Made by a program: the position numbers and the translations under genes
Notes under the pieces: model-generated
What the model was told of the DNA's origin: nothing
The model's input: only the letters and a program-made list of their open reading frames with translations
Database searches by the model: none
Source: Bathymodiolus brooksi
Taxonomy: Eukaryota > Mollusca > Bivalvia > Mytilida > Modiolidae
Assembly (NCBI GenBank): GCA_963680875.1
Contig: OY804589.1
Coordinates: forward strand, 28,436,962-28,500,961
Reading direction: 5' to 3'
DNA: 64,000 nt
Shown: one piece after another, positions 40,651 through 53,099 of the stretch
Position numbering within the stretch: the stretch's first letter is position 1
Layout of the letters: every line of letters starts with the position of its first letter

Positions 40651-42900
40651 CCATGTTTTGTTAGGGAGTTGATTGATGTTTTGTTAGAGAGTTGACCCAT
40701 GGTTTGTTTGTGAGTTGACCCATATTTTGTTAGAGAGTTGACTCATGCTTTGTAAGAGAGTTAACCCATGTTTTGTTTGTGTGTTGACTCATGTTTTGTT
40801 TGAGTGTTGACTCATGTTTTGTTAGAGAGTAGACCCATGTTTTGCTAGAGAGTTGACTCATGTTTTGTTAGAGAGTTGACCCATGTTTTGTTAGAGAGTT
40901 GACCCATGTTTTGTTTGAGAGTTGACTCATGTTTTGTTTGAGAGTTGACCAATGTTTTGTTATACAGTTGACCCATGTTTTGTTAGAGAGTTGACCCATG
41001 TTTTGTTTGAGAGTTGACCCATGTTTTGTAAGAGAGTTGACTCATGTTTTGTTTGAGAGTTGACCCATGTTTTGTTTGAGAGTTGACTCATGTTTTGTTT
41101 GAAAAATGACCCATGTTTTGTTAGAGAGTTGACTCATGTTTTGTTTGTGAGTTGACCCATGTTTTGTTTGAGAGTTGACCCATGTTTTGTTAGAGAGTTG
41201 ACCCATGTTTTGTTTGAAAATTGACCCATGTTTTGTTAGAGAGTTGATTCATGTTTTGTTTGTGAGTTGACCCATGTTTTGTTTGAGAGTTGACTCATGT
41301 CTTGTTTGTGAGTTGACCCATGCTTTGTTAGAGAGTTGACCCATGTTTTGTTAGAGAGTTGACTCATGTTTTGTTAGAGAGTTGACCCATGTTTTGTTAG
41401 AGAGTTGACCCATGTTTTGTTAGAGAGTTGACACATGTTTTGTTAGAGAGTTGACTCATGTTTTGTTTTTGAGTTGACCCATGTTTTGTTTGATAGTTGA
41501 CTCATGTTTTGTTTGTGAGTTGACCCATGTTTTGTTAGGGAGTTGACCCATGTTTTGTTAGAGAGTTGACCCATGTTTTGTTTGAGAGTTGACTCATGGT
41601 TTTTTTGTGAGTTGACCCATGTTTTGTTAGAGAGTTGACACATGTTTTGTTAGAGAGTTGACTCATGTTTTGTTAGAGAGTTGACCCATGTTTTGTTTGT
41701 GTGTTGACTCATGATTTGTTTGTGTGTTGACTCATGTTTTGTTTGAATGTTGACTCATGATTTGTTAGAGAGTAGACCCATGTTTTGCTTGAGAGTTGAC
41801 CCATATTTTGTTAGAGAGTTGACCCATGTTTTGTTAGAGAGTTGACCCATGTTTTGTTTGAGAGTTGACTCATGTTTTGTTAGAGAGTTGACCCATGTTA
41901 TGTTAGAGAGTTGACACATGTTTTGTTAGAGAGTTGACCCATGTTTTGTTAGAGAGTTGACTCATGTTTTGTTTGTGAGTTGACCCATGTTTTGTTTGAG
42001 AGTTGACTCATGTTTTGTTTGTGAGTTGACCCATGTTTTGTTAGTGATTTGACTCATGTTTTGTTAGAGAGATGACCCATGTTATGTTAGAGAGTTGACA
42101 CATGTTTTGTTTGAAAATTGACCCATGTTTTGTTAGAGAGGTGACCCATGTTTTGTTTGTCAGTTGGCTCATGATTTGTTTGTGTGTTGACTCATGTTTT
42201 GTTTGAGTGTTGACTCATGTTTTGTTAGAGAGTTGACCCATGTTTTGCTTGAGAGTTGACCCATGTTTTGTTAGAGAGTTGACCCATGTTTTGTTAGAGA
42301 GTTGACCCATGTTTTGTTAGAGAGTTGACTCATGTTTTGTTAGAGTGTTGACCCATGTTTTGTTAGAGAGTTGACTCATGTTTTGTTAGAGAGTTGACTC
42401 ATGTTTTGTTAGAGAGTTGACTCATGTTTTGTTTGTGAGTTGATCCATGTTTTGTTAGAGAGTTGACTCATGTTTTGTTTGTGAGTTGACCCATGATTTG
42501 TTTGAAAGTTGACCCATGTTTTGTTAGAGAGTTGACTCATGTTTTGTTAGAAAATTGACCCATGTTTTGTTAGAGAGTTGACCCATGTTTTGTTTGAGAG
42601 TTGACTCATGTTTTGCTTGTGAGTTGACCCATGTTTTGTTAGAGAGTTGACCCATGTTTTGTTAGAGAGTTGACTCATGTTTTGTTTGAATGTTGACTCA
42701 TGTTTTGTTTGAGAGTTGACTCATGATTTGTTTGAGAGTTGATTCATGTTTTGTTAGAGAGTTGACCCATGTTTTGTTTGTGAGTTGACTCATGATTTGT
42801 TTGTGTGTTGACTCATGTTTTGTTTGCGTGTTGACTCATGTTTTGTAAGAGAGTAGACCCATGTTTTGTTAGAGAGTTGACTCATGTTTTGTTTGTGAGT
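40651..42900. repeat. 2,254-bp repeat, third member
   Basis: This member restores the full unit order of the first, including GACACATG near 41,430 and 41,638 and the GGTTTTTTTGTGAG unit near 41,598. From about 42,900 it runs on into the sequence that follows the single member in copy 1 (about 23,650). Minor base differences from the first member exist, for example GACCC in place of GACTC near 42,258. Confidence 0.8.
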
Positions 42901-45900
42901 TGACTCATGTTTTGTTTGAGAGTTGACTCATGTTTTGTTTTTGAGTTGACCCATGTTTTGTTTGATAGTTGACTCATGTTTTGTTTGTGAGTTGACCCAT
43001 GTTTTGTTAGAGAGTTGACTCATGTTTTGTTTGTGAGTTGACTCATGTTTTGTTTGAGAGTTGACTCATGTTTTGTTTTTGAGTTGACCCATGTTTTGTT
43101 TGATAGTTGACTCATGTTTTGTTTGTGAGTTGACCCATGTTTTGTTAGGGAGTTGACTCATGTTTTGTTAGAGAGTTGACCCATGTTTTGTTTGAGAGTT
43201 GACTCATGGTTTTTTTGTGAGTTGACCCATGTTTTGTTAGAGAGTTGACACATGTTTTGTTAGAGAGTTGACTCATGTTTTGTTAGAGAGTTGACCCATG
43301 TTTTGTTTGTGTGTTGACTCATGATTTGTTTGTGTGTTGACTCATGTTTTGTTTGAATGTTGACTCATGATTTGTTAGAGAGTAGACCCATGTTTTGCTT
43401 GAGAGTTGACCCATGTTTTGTTAGAGAGTTGACCCATGTTTTGTTAGAGAGTTGACCCATGTTTTGTTTGAGAGTTGACTCATGTTTTGTTAGAGAGTTG
43501 ACCCATGTTATGTTAGAGAGTTGACACATGTTTTGTTAGAGAGTTGACCCATGTTTTGTTAGAGAGTTGACTCATGTTTTGTTTGTGAGTTGACCCATGT
43601 TTTGTTTGAGAGTTGACTCATGTTTTGTTTGTGAGTTGACCCATGTTTTGTTAGTGATTTGATTCATGTTTTGTTAGAGAGATGACCCATGCTATGTTAG
43701 AGAGTTGACACATGTTTTGTTTGAAAATTGACCCATGTTTTGTTAGAGAGTTGACCCATGTTTTGTTTGTCAGTTGGCTCATGATTTGTTTGTGTGTTGA
43801 CTCATGTTTTGTTTGAGTGTTGACTCATGTTTTGTTAGAGAGTTGACCCATGTTTTGCTTGAGAGTTGACTCATGTTTTGTTAGAGAGTTGACCCATGTT
43901 TTGTTAGAGAGTTGACCCATGTTTTGTTAGAGAGTTGACTCATGTTTTGTTAGAGTGTTGACCCATGTTTTGTTAGAGAGTTGACTCATGTTTTGTTAGA
44001 GAGTTGACTCATGTTTTGTTAGAGAGTTGACTCATGTTTTGTTTGTGAGTTGATCCATGTTTTGTTAGAGAGTTGACTCATGTTTTGTTTGTGAGTTGAC
44101 CCATGATTTGTTTGAAAGTTGACCCATGTTTTGTAAGAGAGTTGACTCATGTTTTGTTAGAAAATTGACCCATGTTTTGTTAGAGAGTTGACCCATGTTT
44201 TGTTTGAGAGTTGACTCATGTTTTGCTTGTGAGTTGACCCATGTTTTGTTAGAGAGTTGACCCATGTTTTGTTAGAGAGTTGACTCATGATTTGTTTGTG
44301 TGTTGACTCATGTTTTGTTTGCGTGTTGACTCATGTTTTGTAAGAGAGTAGACCCATGTTTTGTTAGAGAGTTCACTCATGTTTTGTTTGTGAGTTGACC
44401 CATGTTTTGTTAGAGAGTAGATCCATGTTTTGCTTGAGAGTTGACCCATGTTTTGTTAGAGAGTTGACCCATGTTTTGTTAGAGAGTTCACTCATGTTTT
44501 GTTTGTGAGTTGACCCATGTTTTGTCAGAGAGTTGACTCATGTTTTGTTTGTGAGTTGACTCATGTTTTGTTTGAGAGTTGACTCATGTTTTGTAAGAAA
44601 AGTTGACTCATGTTTTGTTTGTGAGTTGACCCATGTTTTGTTTGAGAGTTGACTCATGTTTTGTTTTAAAATTGATCCATGTTTTGTTAGAGTTGACTCA
44701 TGTTTTGTTTGTGAGTTGACCCATGTTTTGTTTGAAAGTTGACCCATGTTTTGTTAGAGAGTTGACTCATGTTTTGTTTGAAAATTGACCCATGTTTTGT
44801 TAGAGAGTTGACCCATGTTTTGTTAGAGAGTTGACTCATGTTTAGTTTGAGTGTTGACCCATGTTTTGTTTGAGAGTTGACTCATGATTTGTTTGAGAGT
44901 TGACTCATGTTTTGTTTGAGAGTTGAATCATATTTTGTTAGAGTGTCGATTCATGTTTTGTTTGAGAGTTAACTCATGTTTTGTTTGGGAGTTGACTCAT
45001 GTTTTGTTTGAGTGTTGACCCATGTTTTGTTTGAGAGTTGACTCATGTTTTGTTTGAGAGTTGACTCATGTTTTGTTAGAGAGTTGACCCATGTTTTGTT
45101 AGAGAGTTGACTCATGTTTTGTTTGTGAGTTGACCCATGTTTTGTTTGAAAGTTGACCCATGTTTTGTTTGAGAGTTGACTCATGTTTTTTTTGTGAGTT
45201 GACCCATGTTTTGTTAGAGAGTTGACCGATGTTTTGTTAGAGAGTTGACCCATGGTTTGTTTGTGAGTTGACCCATGTTTTGTTAGAGAGTTGACTCATG
45301 TTTTGTAAGAGAGTTGACCCATGTTTTGTTTGTGTGTTGACTCATGTTTTGTTTGAGTGTTGACTCATGTTTTGTTAGAGAGTTGACCCATGTTTTGTTA
45401 GAGAGTTGACCCATGTTTTGTTTGAGAGTTGACTCATGTTTTGTTTGAGAGTTGACTCATGTTTTGCTAGAGAGTTGACCCATGTTTTTTTAGAGAGTTG
45501 ACTCATGTTTTGTTAGAGAGTTGAGTCATGTTTTGTTTGTTAATTGAACCATGTTTTGTTAGAGAGTTGACTCATGTTTTGTTTGCGAGTTGACCCATGT
45601 TTTGTTTGAGAGTTGACCCATGTTTTGTAAGAGAGTTGACTCATGTTATGTTTGTGAGTTGACCCATGTTTTGTTAGAGAGTTGACTCATGTTTTGTTTG
45701 AGAGTTGACCCATGTTTTGTTTGAGAATTGATTCATATTTTATTTGAAAATTGATCCATGTTTTGTTAGAGAGTTGACTCATGTTTTGTTTGTGAGTTGA
45801 CCCATGTTTTGTTTGAAAGTTGACCCATGTTTTGTTAGAGAGTTGACTCATGTTTTGTTTGAAAATTGACCCATGTTTTGTTAGAGAGTTGACTCATGTT

Positions 45901-45905
45901 TTGTT

Positions 45906-48900
45906 TGTGAGTTGACTCATGTTTTGTTTGAGAGTTGACTCATGTTTTGTTTGTGAGTTGACCCATGTTTTATTAGAGAGTTGACCTATGTTTTGTTAGA
46001 GAGTTGACTCATGCTTTGTTTGAGAGTTGACTCATATTTTGTTTGTGAGTTGACCCATGTTTTGTTAGAGTTGACTCGTGTTTTGTTTGAGAGTTGACCC
46101 ATGTTTTGTTTGAGAGTTGACTCATGTTTTGTTTGAAAATTGATCCATGTTTTGTTAGAGAGTTGACTCATGTTTTATTTGTGAGTTGACCCATGTTTTG
46201 TTTGAAAGTTGACCCATGTTTTGTTAGAGAGTTGACTCATGTTTTGTTTGTGAGTTGACCCATGTTTTGTTTGAGAGTTGAATCATGTTTTGTTTGTGAG
46301 TTCACCCATGTTTTGTTAGAGAGTTGACCCATGTTTTGTTAGAAAATTGTTCCATGTTTTGTTAGAGTGTTGACTCATGTTTTGTTTGAGAGTTGACTCA
46401 TGATTTGTTTGAGAGTTGACTCATGTTTTATTTGAGAGTTGACTCATGTTTTGTCAGAGAGTTGACCCATGTTTTGTTAGAGAGTTGACTCATGCTTTGT
46501 TAGAGTGTTGACTCATGTTTTGTTTGTGAGTTGACCCATGTTTTGTTTGAGAGTTGACCCATGTTTTGTTTGAGAGTTGACTCATGTTTTGTTTGAAAAT
46601 TGATCCATGTTTTGTTAGAGAGTTGACTCATGTTTTGTTTGTGAGTTGACCCATGTTTTGTTAGAGAGTTGACTCGTGTTTTGTTTGAGAGTTGACTCAT
46701 GTTTTGTTTGAAAATTGATCCATGTTTTGTTAGAGAGTTGACCCATGTTTTGTTTGTGAGTTGACCCATGTTTTCTTTGAAAGTTGACCCATGTTTTGTT
46801 AGAGAATTGATCCATGTTTTGTTTGTGAGTTGAACCATGTTTTGTTTGTGAGTTGACCCATGTTTTGTTTGAAAGTTGACCCATGTTTTGTTAGAGAGTT
46901 GACTCGTATTTTGTTTGAGAGTTGACCCATGTTTTGTTTGAGAGTTGACTCATGTTTTGTTTGAAAATTGATCCATGTTTTGTTAGAGAGTTGACTCATG
47001 TTTTGTTTGTGAGTTGACCCATGTTTTGTTTGAAAGTTGACCCATGTTTTGTTAGAGAATTGACTCATGTTTGGTTTTAAAATTGACCCATGTTTTGTTA
47101 GAGAGTTGACCCATGTTTTGTTTGAGAGTTGGCTCATGTTTTGTTTGTGAGTTGACCGATATTTTGTTAGAGAGTTGACCCATGTTTTGTTAGAGAGTTG
47201 ACCCATGTTTTGTTTTAGAGTTGACTCATGTTTTGTTTGTGAGTTGACCCATGTTTTGTTAGAGAGTTGACCCATGTTTTGTTAGAGAGTTGACCCATGT
47301 TTTGTTTGAGTGTTGACTCATGTTTTGTTTGAGAGTTGGCTCATGATTTGTTTGAGAGTTGACTCATGTTTTGTTTGAGAGTTGACTCATGTTTTGTTTG
47401 AGAGTTGACCCATGTTTTGTTTGAGAGTTGACTCATGTTTTGTTAGAGTGTTGACTCATGTTTTGTTTGTGAGTTGACCCATGTTTTGTTTGAGAGTTGA
47501 CCCATGTTTTGTTTGAGTGTTGATTCATGTTTTGTTTGAAAATTATTCCATGCATTGTTAGAGAGTTGAATCATGTTTTGTTTGTGAGTTGACCCATGTT
47601 TTGTTAGAGAGTTGACTCGTGTTTTGTTTGAGAGTTGACCCATGTTTTGTTTGAGAGTTGACTCATGTTTTGTTTGAAAATTGATCCATGTTTTGTTAGA
47701 GAGTTGACTCATGTTTTGTTTGTGAGTTGACCCATGTTTTCTTTGAAAGTTGACCCATGTTTTGTAAGAGAATTGATCCATGTTTTGTTTGTGAGTTGAC
47801 CCATGTTTTGTTTGTGAGTTGACCCATGTTTTGTTTGAAAGTTGACCCATGTTTTGTTAGAGAGTTGACTCCTGTTTTGTTTGAGAGTTGACCCATGTTT
47901 TGTTTGAGAGTTGACTCATGTTTTGTTTGAAAATTGATCCATGTTTTGTTAGAGAGTTGACTCATGTTTTGTTTGTGAGTTGACCCATGTTTTGTTTGAA
48001 AGTTGACCCATGTTTTGTTAGAGAATTGACTCATGTGTGGTTTGAAAATTGACCCATGTTTTGTTAGAGAGTTGACCCATGTTTTGTTTGAGAGTTGGCT
48101 CATGTTTTGTTTGTGAGTTGACCCATATTTTGTTAGGGAGTTGAGCCATGTTTTGTTAGAGAGTTGACCCATGTTTTGTTTGAGAGTTGACTCATGTTTT
48201 ATTTGTGAGTTGACCCATGTTTTGTTAGAGAGTTGACCCATGTTTTGTTTGAGTGTTGACTCATGTTTTGTTTGAGAGTTGACTCATGATTTGTTTGAGA
48301 GTTGACTCATGTTTTGTGTGAGAGTTGACTCATGTTTTGTTAGAGAGTTGACCCATGTTTTGTTAGAGAGTTGACCCATGCTTTGTTAGAGAGTTGACTC
48401 ATGTTTTGTTTGTGAGTTGACCCATGTTTTGTTTGAGAGTTGATCCATGTTTTGTTTGAGAGTTGACTCATGTTTTGTTTGTGAGTTAACCCATGTTTTG
48501 TTTGAGTGTTGACCCTTGTTTTGTTTGAGAGTTGACTCATGTTTTGTTTGAGAGTTGACTCATGTTTTGTTTGAGTGTTGACCCTTGTTTTGTTTGAGAG
48601 TTGACTCATGTTTTGTTTGAGAGTTGACTCATGTTTTGTTAGAGAGTTGACCCATGTTTTGTTAGAGAGTTGACCCATGTTTTGTTAGAGAGTTGTCTCA
48701 TGTTTTGTTTGAGTGTTGACTCAAGTTTTCTTTGAGAGTTGACTCATGATTTCTTTGAGAGTTGACTCATGTTTTGTTTGAGAGTTGACTCATATTTTGT
48801 TAGAGTGTTGATTCAAGTTTTGTTTGAGAGTTAACCCATGTTTTGTTAGAGAGTTGACTCATGTTTTGTTTGAGAGTTGACCCATGTTTTGTTAGCTAGT

Positions 48901-51900
48901 TTACCCATGTCTTGTTAGAGAGTTGACCCATGTTTTGTTTGAGAGTTGACTCGTGTTTTGTTTGTGAGTTGACCCATGTTTTGTTAGCTAGTTTACCCAT
49001 GTTTTGTTAGAGAGTTGACCCATGTTTTGTTTGAGAGTTGACTCGTGTTTTGTTTGTGAGTTGACCCATGTTTTGTTTGAGAGTTGACTCATGTTTTGTT
49101 AGAGGGTTGACTCATGTTTTGTTTGTGAGTTGACCTATGTTTTGTTAGAGAGTTGACCCATGTTTTGTTAGAGAGTTGACTCATGTTTTGTTTGAGAGTT
49201 GACCCATGTTTTGTTTGAGAGTTGACTCATGTTTTGTTTGAAAATTGACCCATGTTTTGTTAGAGAGTTGACTCATGTTTTGTTTGTGAGTTGACCAATG
49301 TTTTGTTTGAGAGTTGACTCATGTTTTGTTTGTGAGTTGACGCATGCTTTGTTCGAGAGAAGACCCATGTTTTGTTAGAGAGTTGACTCATGTTTTGTTT
49401 GTGAGTTGACTCATGTTTTGTTTGAGAGTTGACCCATGTTTTGTTAGAGAGTTGACCCATGTTTTGTTAGAGAGTTGACCCATGTTTTGTTAGAGAGTTG
49501 ACCCATGTTTTGTTAGAGAGTTGACTCATGTTTGTTTGTGAGTTGACCGATATTTTGTTAGAGAGTTAACCCATGTTTTGTTAGAGAGTTGACCCATGTT
49601 TTGTTTGAGAGTTGACTCATGTTTTGTTTGTGAGTTGACCCATGTTTTGTTAGAGAGTTGACCCATGTTTTGTTTGAGAGTTGACTCATGATTTGTTTGA
49701 GGGTTGACTCATGTTTTGTTTGAGAGTTGACTCATGTTTTGTTTGAGAGTTGACCCATGTTTTGTTAGAGTGTTGACTCATGTTTTGTTTGTGAGTTGAC
49801 CCATGTTTTGTTTGAGAGTTGACCCATGTTTTGTTTGAGAGTTGACTCATGTTTTGTTTGAAAATTGATCCATGCTTTGTTAGAGAGTTGAATCATGTTT
49901 TGTTTGTGAGTTGACCCATGTTTTGTTTGAGAGTTGACTCATGTTTTGTTTGAAAATTGATCCATGTTTTGTTAGAGAGTTGACTCATGTTTTGTTTGTG
50001 AGTTGACCCATGTTTTCTTTGAAAGTTGACCCATGTTTTGTTAGAGAATTGATCCATGTTTTGTTTGTGAGTTGACCCATGTTTTGTTTGTGAGTTGACC
50101 CATGTTTTGTTTGAAAGTTGACCCATGTTTTGTTAGAGAGTTGACTCGTGTTTTGTTTGAGAGTTGACCCATGTTTTGTTTGAGAGTTGACTCATGTTTT
50201 GTTTGAAAATTGATCCATGTTTTGTCAGAGAGTTGACTCATGTTTTTTTTGTGAGTTGACCCATGTTTTGTTTGAAAGTTGACCCATGTTTTGTAAGAGA
50301 ATTGACTCATGTTTGGTTTGAAAATTGACCCATGTTTTGTTAGAGAGTTGACTCATGTTTTGTTTGAGAGTTGGCTCATGTTTTGTTTGTGAGTTGACCC
50401 ATATTTTGTTAGAGAGTTGACCCATGTTTTGTTTGAGAGTTGACTCATGTTTTGTTTGTGAGTTGACCCATGTTTTGTTAGAGAGTTGACCCATGTTTTG
50501 TTTGAGAGTTGACTCATGTTTTGTTTGAGAGTTGACTCATGATTTGTTTGAGAGTTGACCCATGTTTTGTGTGAGAGTTGACTCATGTTTTGTTAGAGAG
50601 TTGACCCATGTTTTGTTAGAGAGTTGACCCATGCTTTGTTAGAGAGTTGACTCATGTTTTGTTTGTGAGTGGACCCATGTTTTGTTTGAGAGTTGACCCA
50701 TGTTTTGTTTGAGAGTTGACTCATGTTTTGTTTGTGAGTTGACCCATGTTTTGTTTGAGTGTTGACCCTTGTTTTGTTTGAGAGTTGACTCATGTTTTGT
50801 TTGAGAGTTGACTCATGTTTTGTTTGAGTGTTGACCCTTGTTTTGTTTGAGAGTTGACTCATGTTTTGTTTGAGAGTTGACTCATGTATTGTTAGAGAGT
50901 TGACCCATGTTTTGTTCGAGAGTTGACCCATGTTTTGTTAGAGAGTTGTCTCATGTTTTGTTTGAGTGTTGACTCAAGTTTTGTTTGAGAGTTGACTCAT
51001 GATTTCTTTGAGAGTTGACTCATGTTTTGTTTGAGAGTTGACTCATATTTTGTTAGAGTGTTGATTCATGTTTTGTTTGAGAGTTAACTCATGTTTTGTT
51101 AGAGAGTTGACTCATGTTTTGTTTGAGTGTTGACCAATATTTTGTTTGAGAGTTGACTCATGTTTTGTTTGAGAGTTGACCCATGTTTTGTTAGCTAGTT
51201 TACCCATGTTTTGTTAGAGAGTTGACCCATGTTTTGTTTGAGAGTTGACTCGTGTTTTGTTTGTGAGTTGACCCATGTTTTGTTTGAGAGTTGACTCATG
51301 TTTTGTTAGAGGGTTGACTCATGTTTTGTTTGAGAGTTGACCTATGTTTTGTTAGAGAGTTGACCCATGTTTTGTTAGAGAGTTGACTCATGTTTTGTTT
51401 GAGAGTTGACCCATGTTTTGTTTGAGAGTTGACTCATGTTGTGTTTGAAAATTGACCCATGTTTTGTTAGAGAGTTGACTCATGTTTTGTTTGTGAGTTG
51501 ACCAATGTTTTGTTTGAGAGTTGACTCATGTTTTGTTTGTGAGTTGACGCATGCTTTGTTCGAGAGAAGACCCATGTTTTGTTAGAGAGTTGACTCATGT
51601 TTTGTTTGTGAGCTGACCCATGTTTTGTTTGAGAGTTGACCCATGTTTTGTTAGGGAGTTGACCCATGTTTTGTTAGAGAGTTGACCCATGTTTTGTTAG
51701 AGAGTTGACCCATGTTTTGTTAGAGAGTTGACTCATGTTTGTTTGTGAGTTGACCTATGTTTTGTTAGAGAGTTGACCCATGTTTTGTTTGAGAGTTGAC
51801 TCATGTTTTGTTTGAGAGTTGACCCATGTTTTGTTTGAAAATTGATCCATGTTTTGTTAGAGAGTTGACTCATGTTTTGTTTGTGAGTTGACCCATGTTT

Positions 51901-52990
51901 TGTTTGAAAGTTGACCCATGTTTTGTTTGAGAGTTGACTCATGTTTTGTTTGTGAGTTGACCCATGTTTTGTTATAGAGTTGACCGATGTTTTGTTAGAG
52001 AGTTGACCCATGGTTTGTTTGAGAGTTGACCCATGTTTTGTTTGAGAGTTGACTCATGTTTTGTTAGAGAGTTGACCCATGTTTTGTTTGTGTGTTGACT
52101 CATGTTTTGTTTGAGAGTAGACCCATGTTTTGCTTGAGAGTTGACTCATGTTTTGTTAGAGAGTTGACCCATGTTTTGTTAGAGAGTTGACCCATGTTTT
52201 GTTTGAGAGTTGACTCATGTTTTGTTTGAGAGTTGACTCATGTTTTGTTAGAGAGTTGACCCATGTTTTGTTAGAGAGTTGACTCATGTTTTGTTAGAGA
52301 GCTGAGTCATGTTTTGTTTGTTAATTGAACCATGTTTTGTTAGAGAGTAGACTCATGTTTTGTTTGTGAGTTGACCCATGTTTTGTTTGAGAGTTGACCC
52401 ATGTTTTGTAAGAGAGTTGACTCATGTTTTGTTTGTGAGTTGACCCATGTTTTGTTAGAGAGTTGACTCATGTTTTGTTTGAGAGTTGACCCATGTTTTG
52501 TTTGAGAATTGATTCATATTTTATTTGAAAATTGATCCATGTTTTGTTAGAGAGTTGACCCATGTTTTGTTTGTGAGTTGACCCATGTTTTGTTTGAGAG
52601 TTGAATCATGTTTTGTTTGTGAGTTCACCCATGTTTTGTTAGAGAGTTGACCCATGTTTTGTTAGAAAATTGTTCTATGTTTTGTTAGAGTGTTGACTCA
52701 TGTTTTGTTTGAGAGTTGACTCATGATTTGTTTGACAGTTGACTCATGTTTTATTTGAGAGTTGACTCATGTTTTGTTAGAGAGTTGACCCATGTTTTGT
52801 TTGAGAGTTGACTCATGTTTTGTTTGTGAGTTGACCCATGTTTTGTTAGAGAGTTGACCCATGTTTTGTTAGACAGTTGACCCATGTTTTGTTTGAGTGT
52901 TGACTCATATTTTGTTTGAGAGTTGACTCATGATTTGTTTGAGAGTTGACTCATGTTTTGTGTGAGAGTTGACTCATGTTTTGTTAGAGA
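45906..52990. repeat. Right domain, part 1: about 2.2-kb higher-order repeats
   Basis: After the large block the unit mix changes. GACTCGTG, GTTGGCTCATG, TTTGGTTTGAAAATTGACC and CTTTGAAAGTTGACC variants become common and are rare or absent to the left. Within this stretch the pattern near 48,340-48,678 repeats at 50,593-50,931 (2,253 bp, 98 units minus 1). The pattern near 49,260-49,460, with GACGCATGC and TTCGAGAGAAGACC, repeats at 51,467-51,667 (2,207 bp, 96 units minus 1). The missing base is the short CATGTTTGTTTGTGAG unit near 49,530, also seen near 51,737. Confidence 0.75.
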
Positions 52991-53099
52991 GTTGACCCAT
53001 GTTTTGTTAGAGAGTTGACCCATGCTTTGTTAGAGAGTTGACTCATGTTTTGTTTGTGAGTTGACCCATGTTTTGTTTGAGAGTTGACCCATGTTTTGT

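Larger units (their letters stand above)
26651..45905. repeat. Higher-order block, copy 2 (19,255 bp)
   Basis: This is a second, highly similar copy of the block before it. The offset to copy 1 changes in four steps: 20,490 bp at the start; 20,214 after about 27,380 (12 units lost); 15,569 after the 4,645-bp duplication of copy 1, which is single here; 15,638 after about 36,090 (3 units gained); and 19,249 after about 42,900 (3,611 bp gained). Similarity ends near 45,905, where copy 1 runs into GTTTGTGTGTTGAC while this copy continues with GTTTGTGAGTTGAC. Apart from these changes I find only scattered single-base differences, for example GACACATG at 22,456 against GACTCATG in the equivalent place of copy 2. 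Confidence 0.85.
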
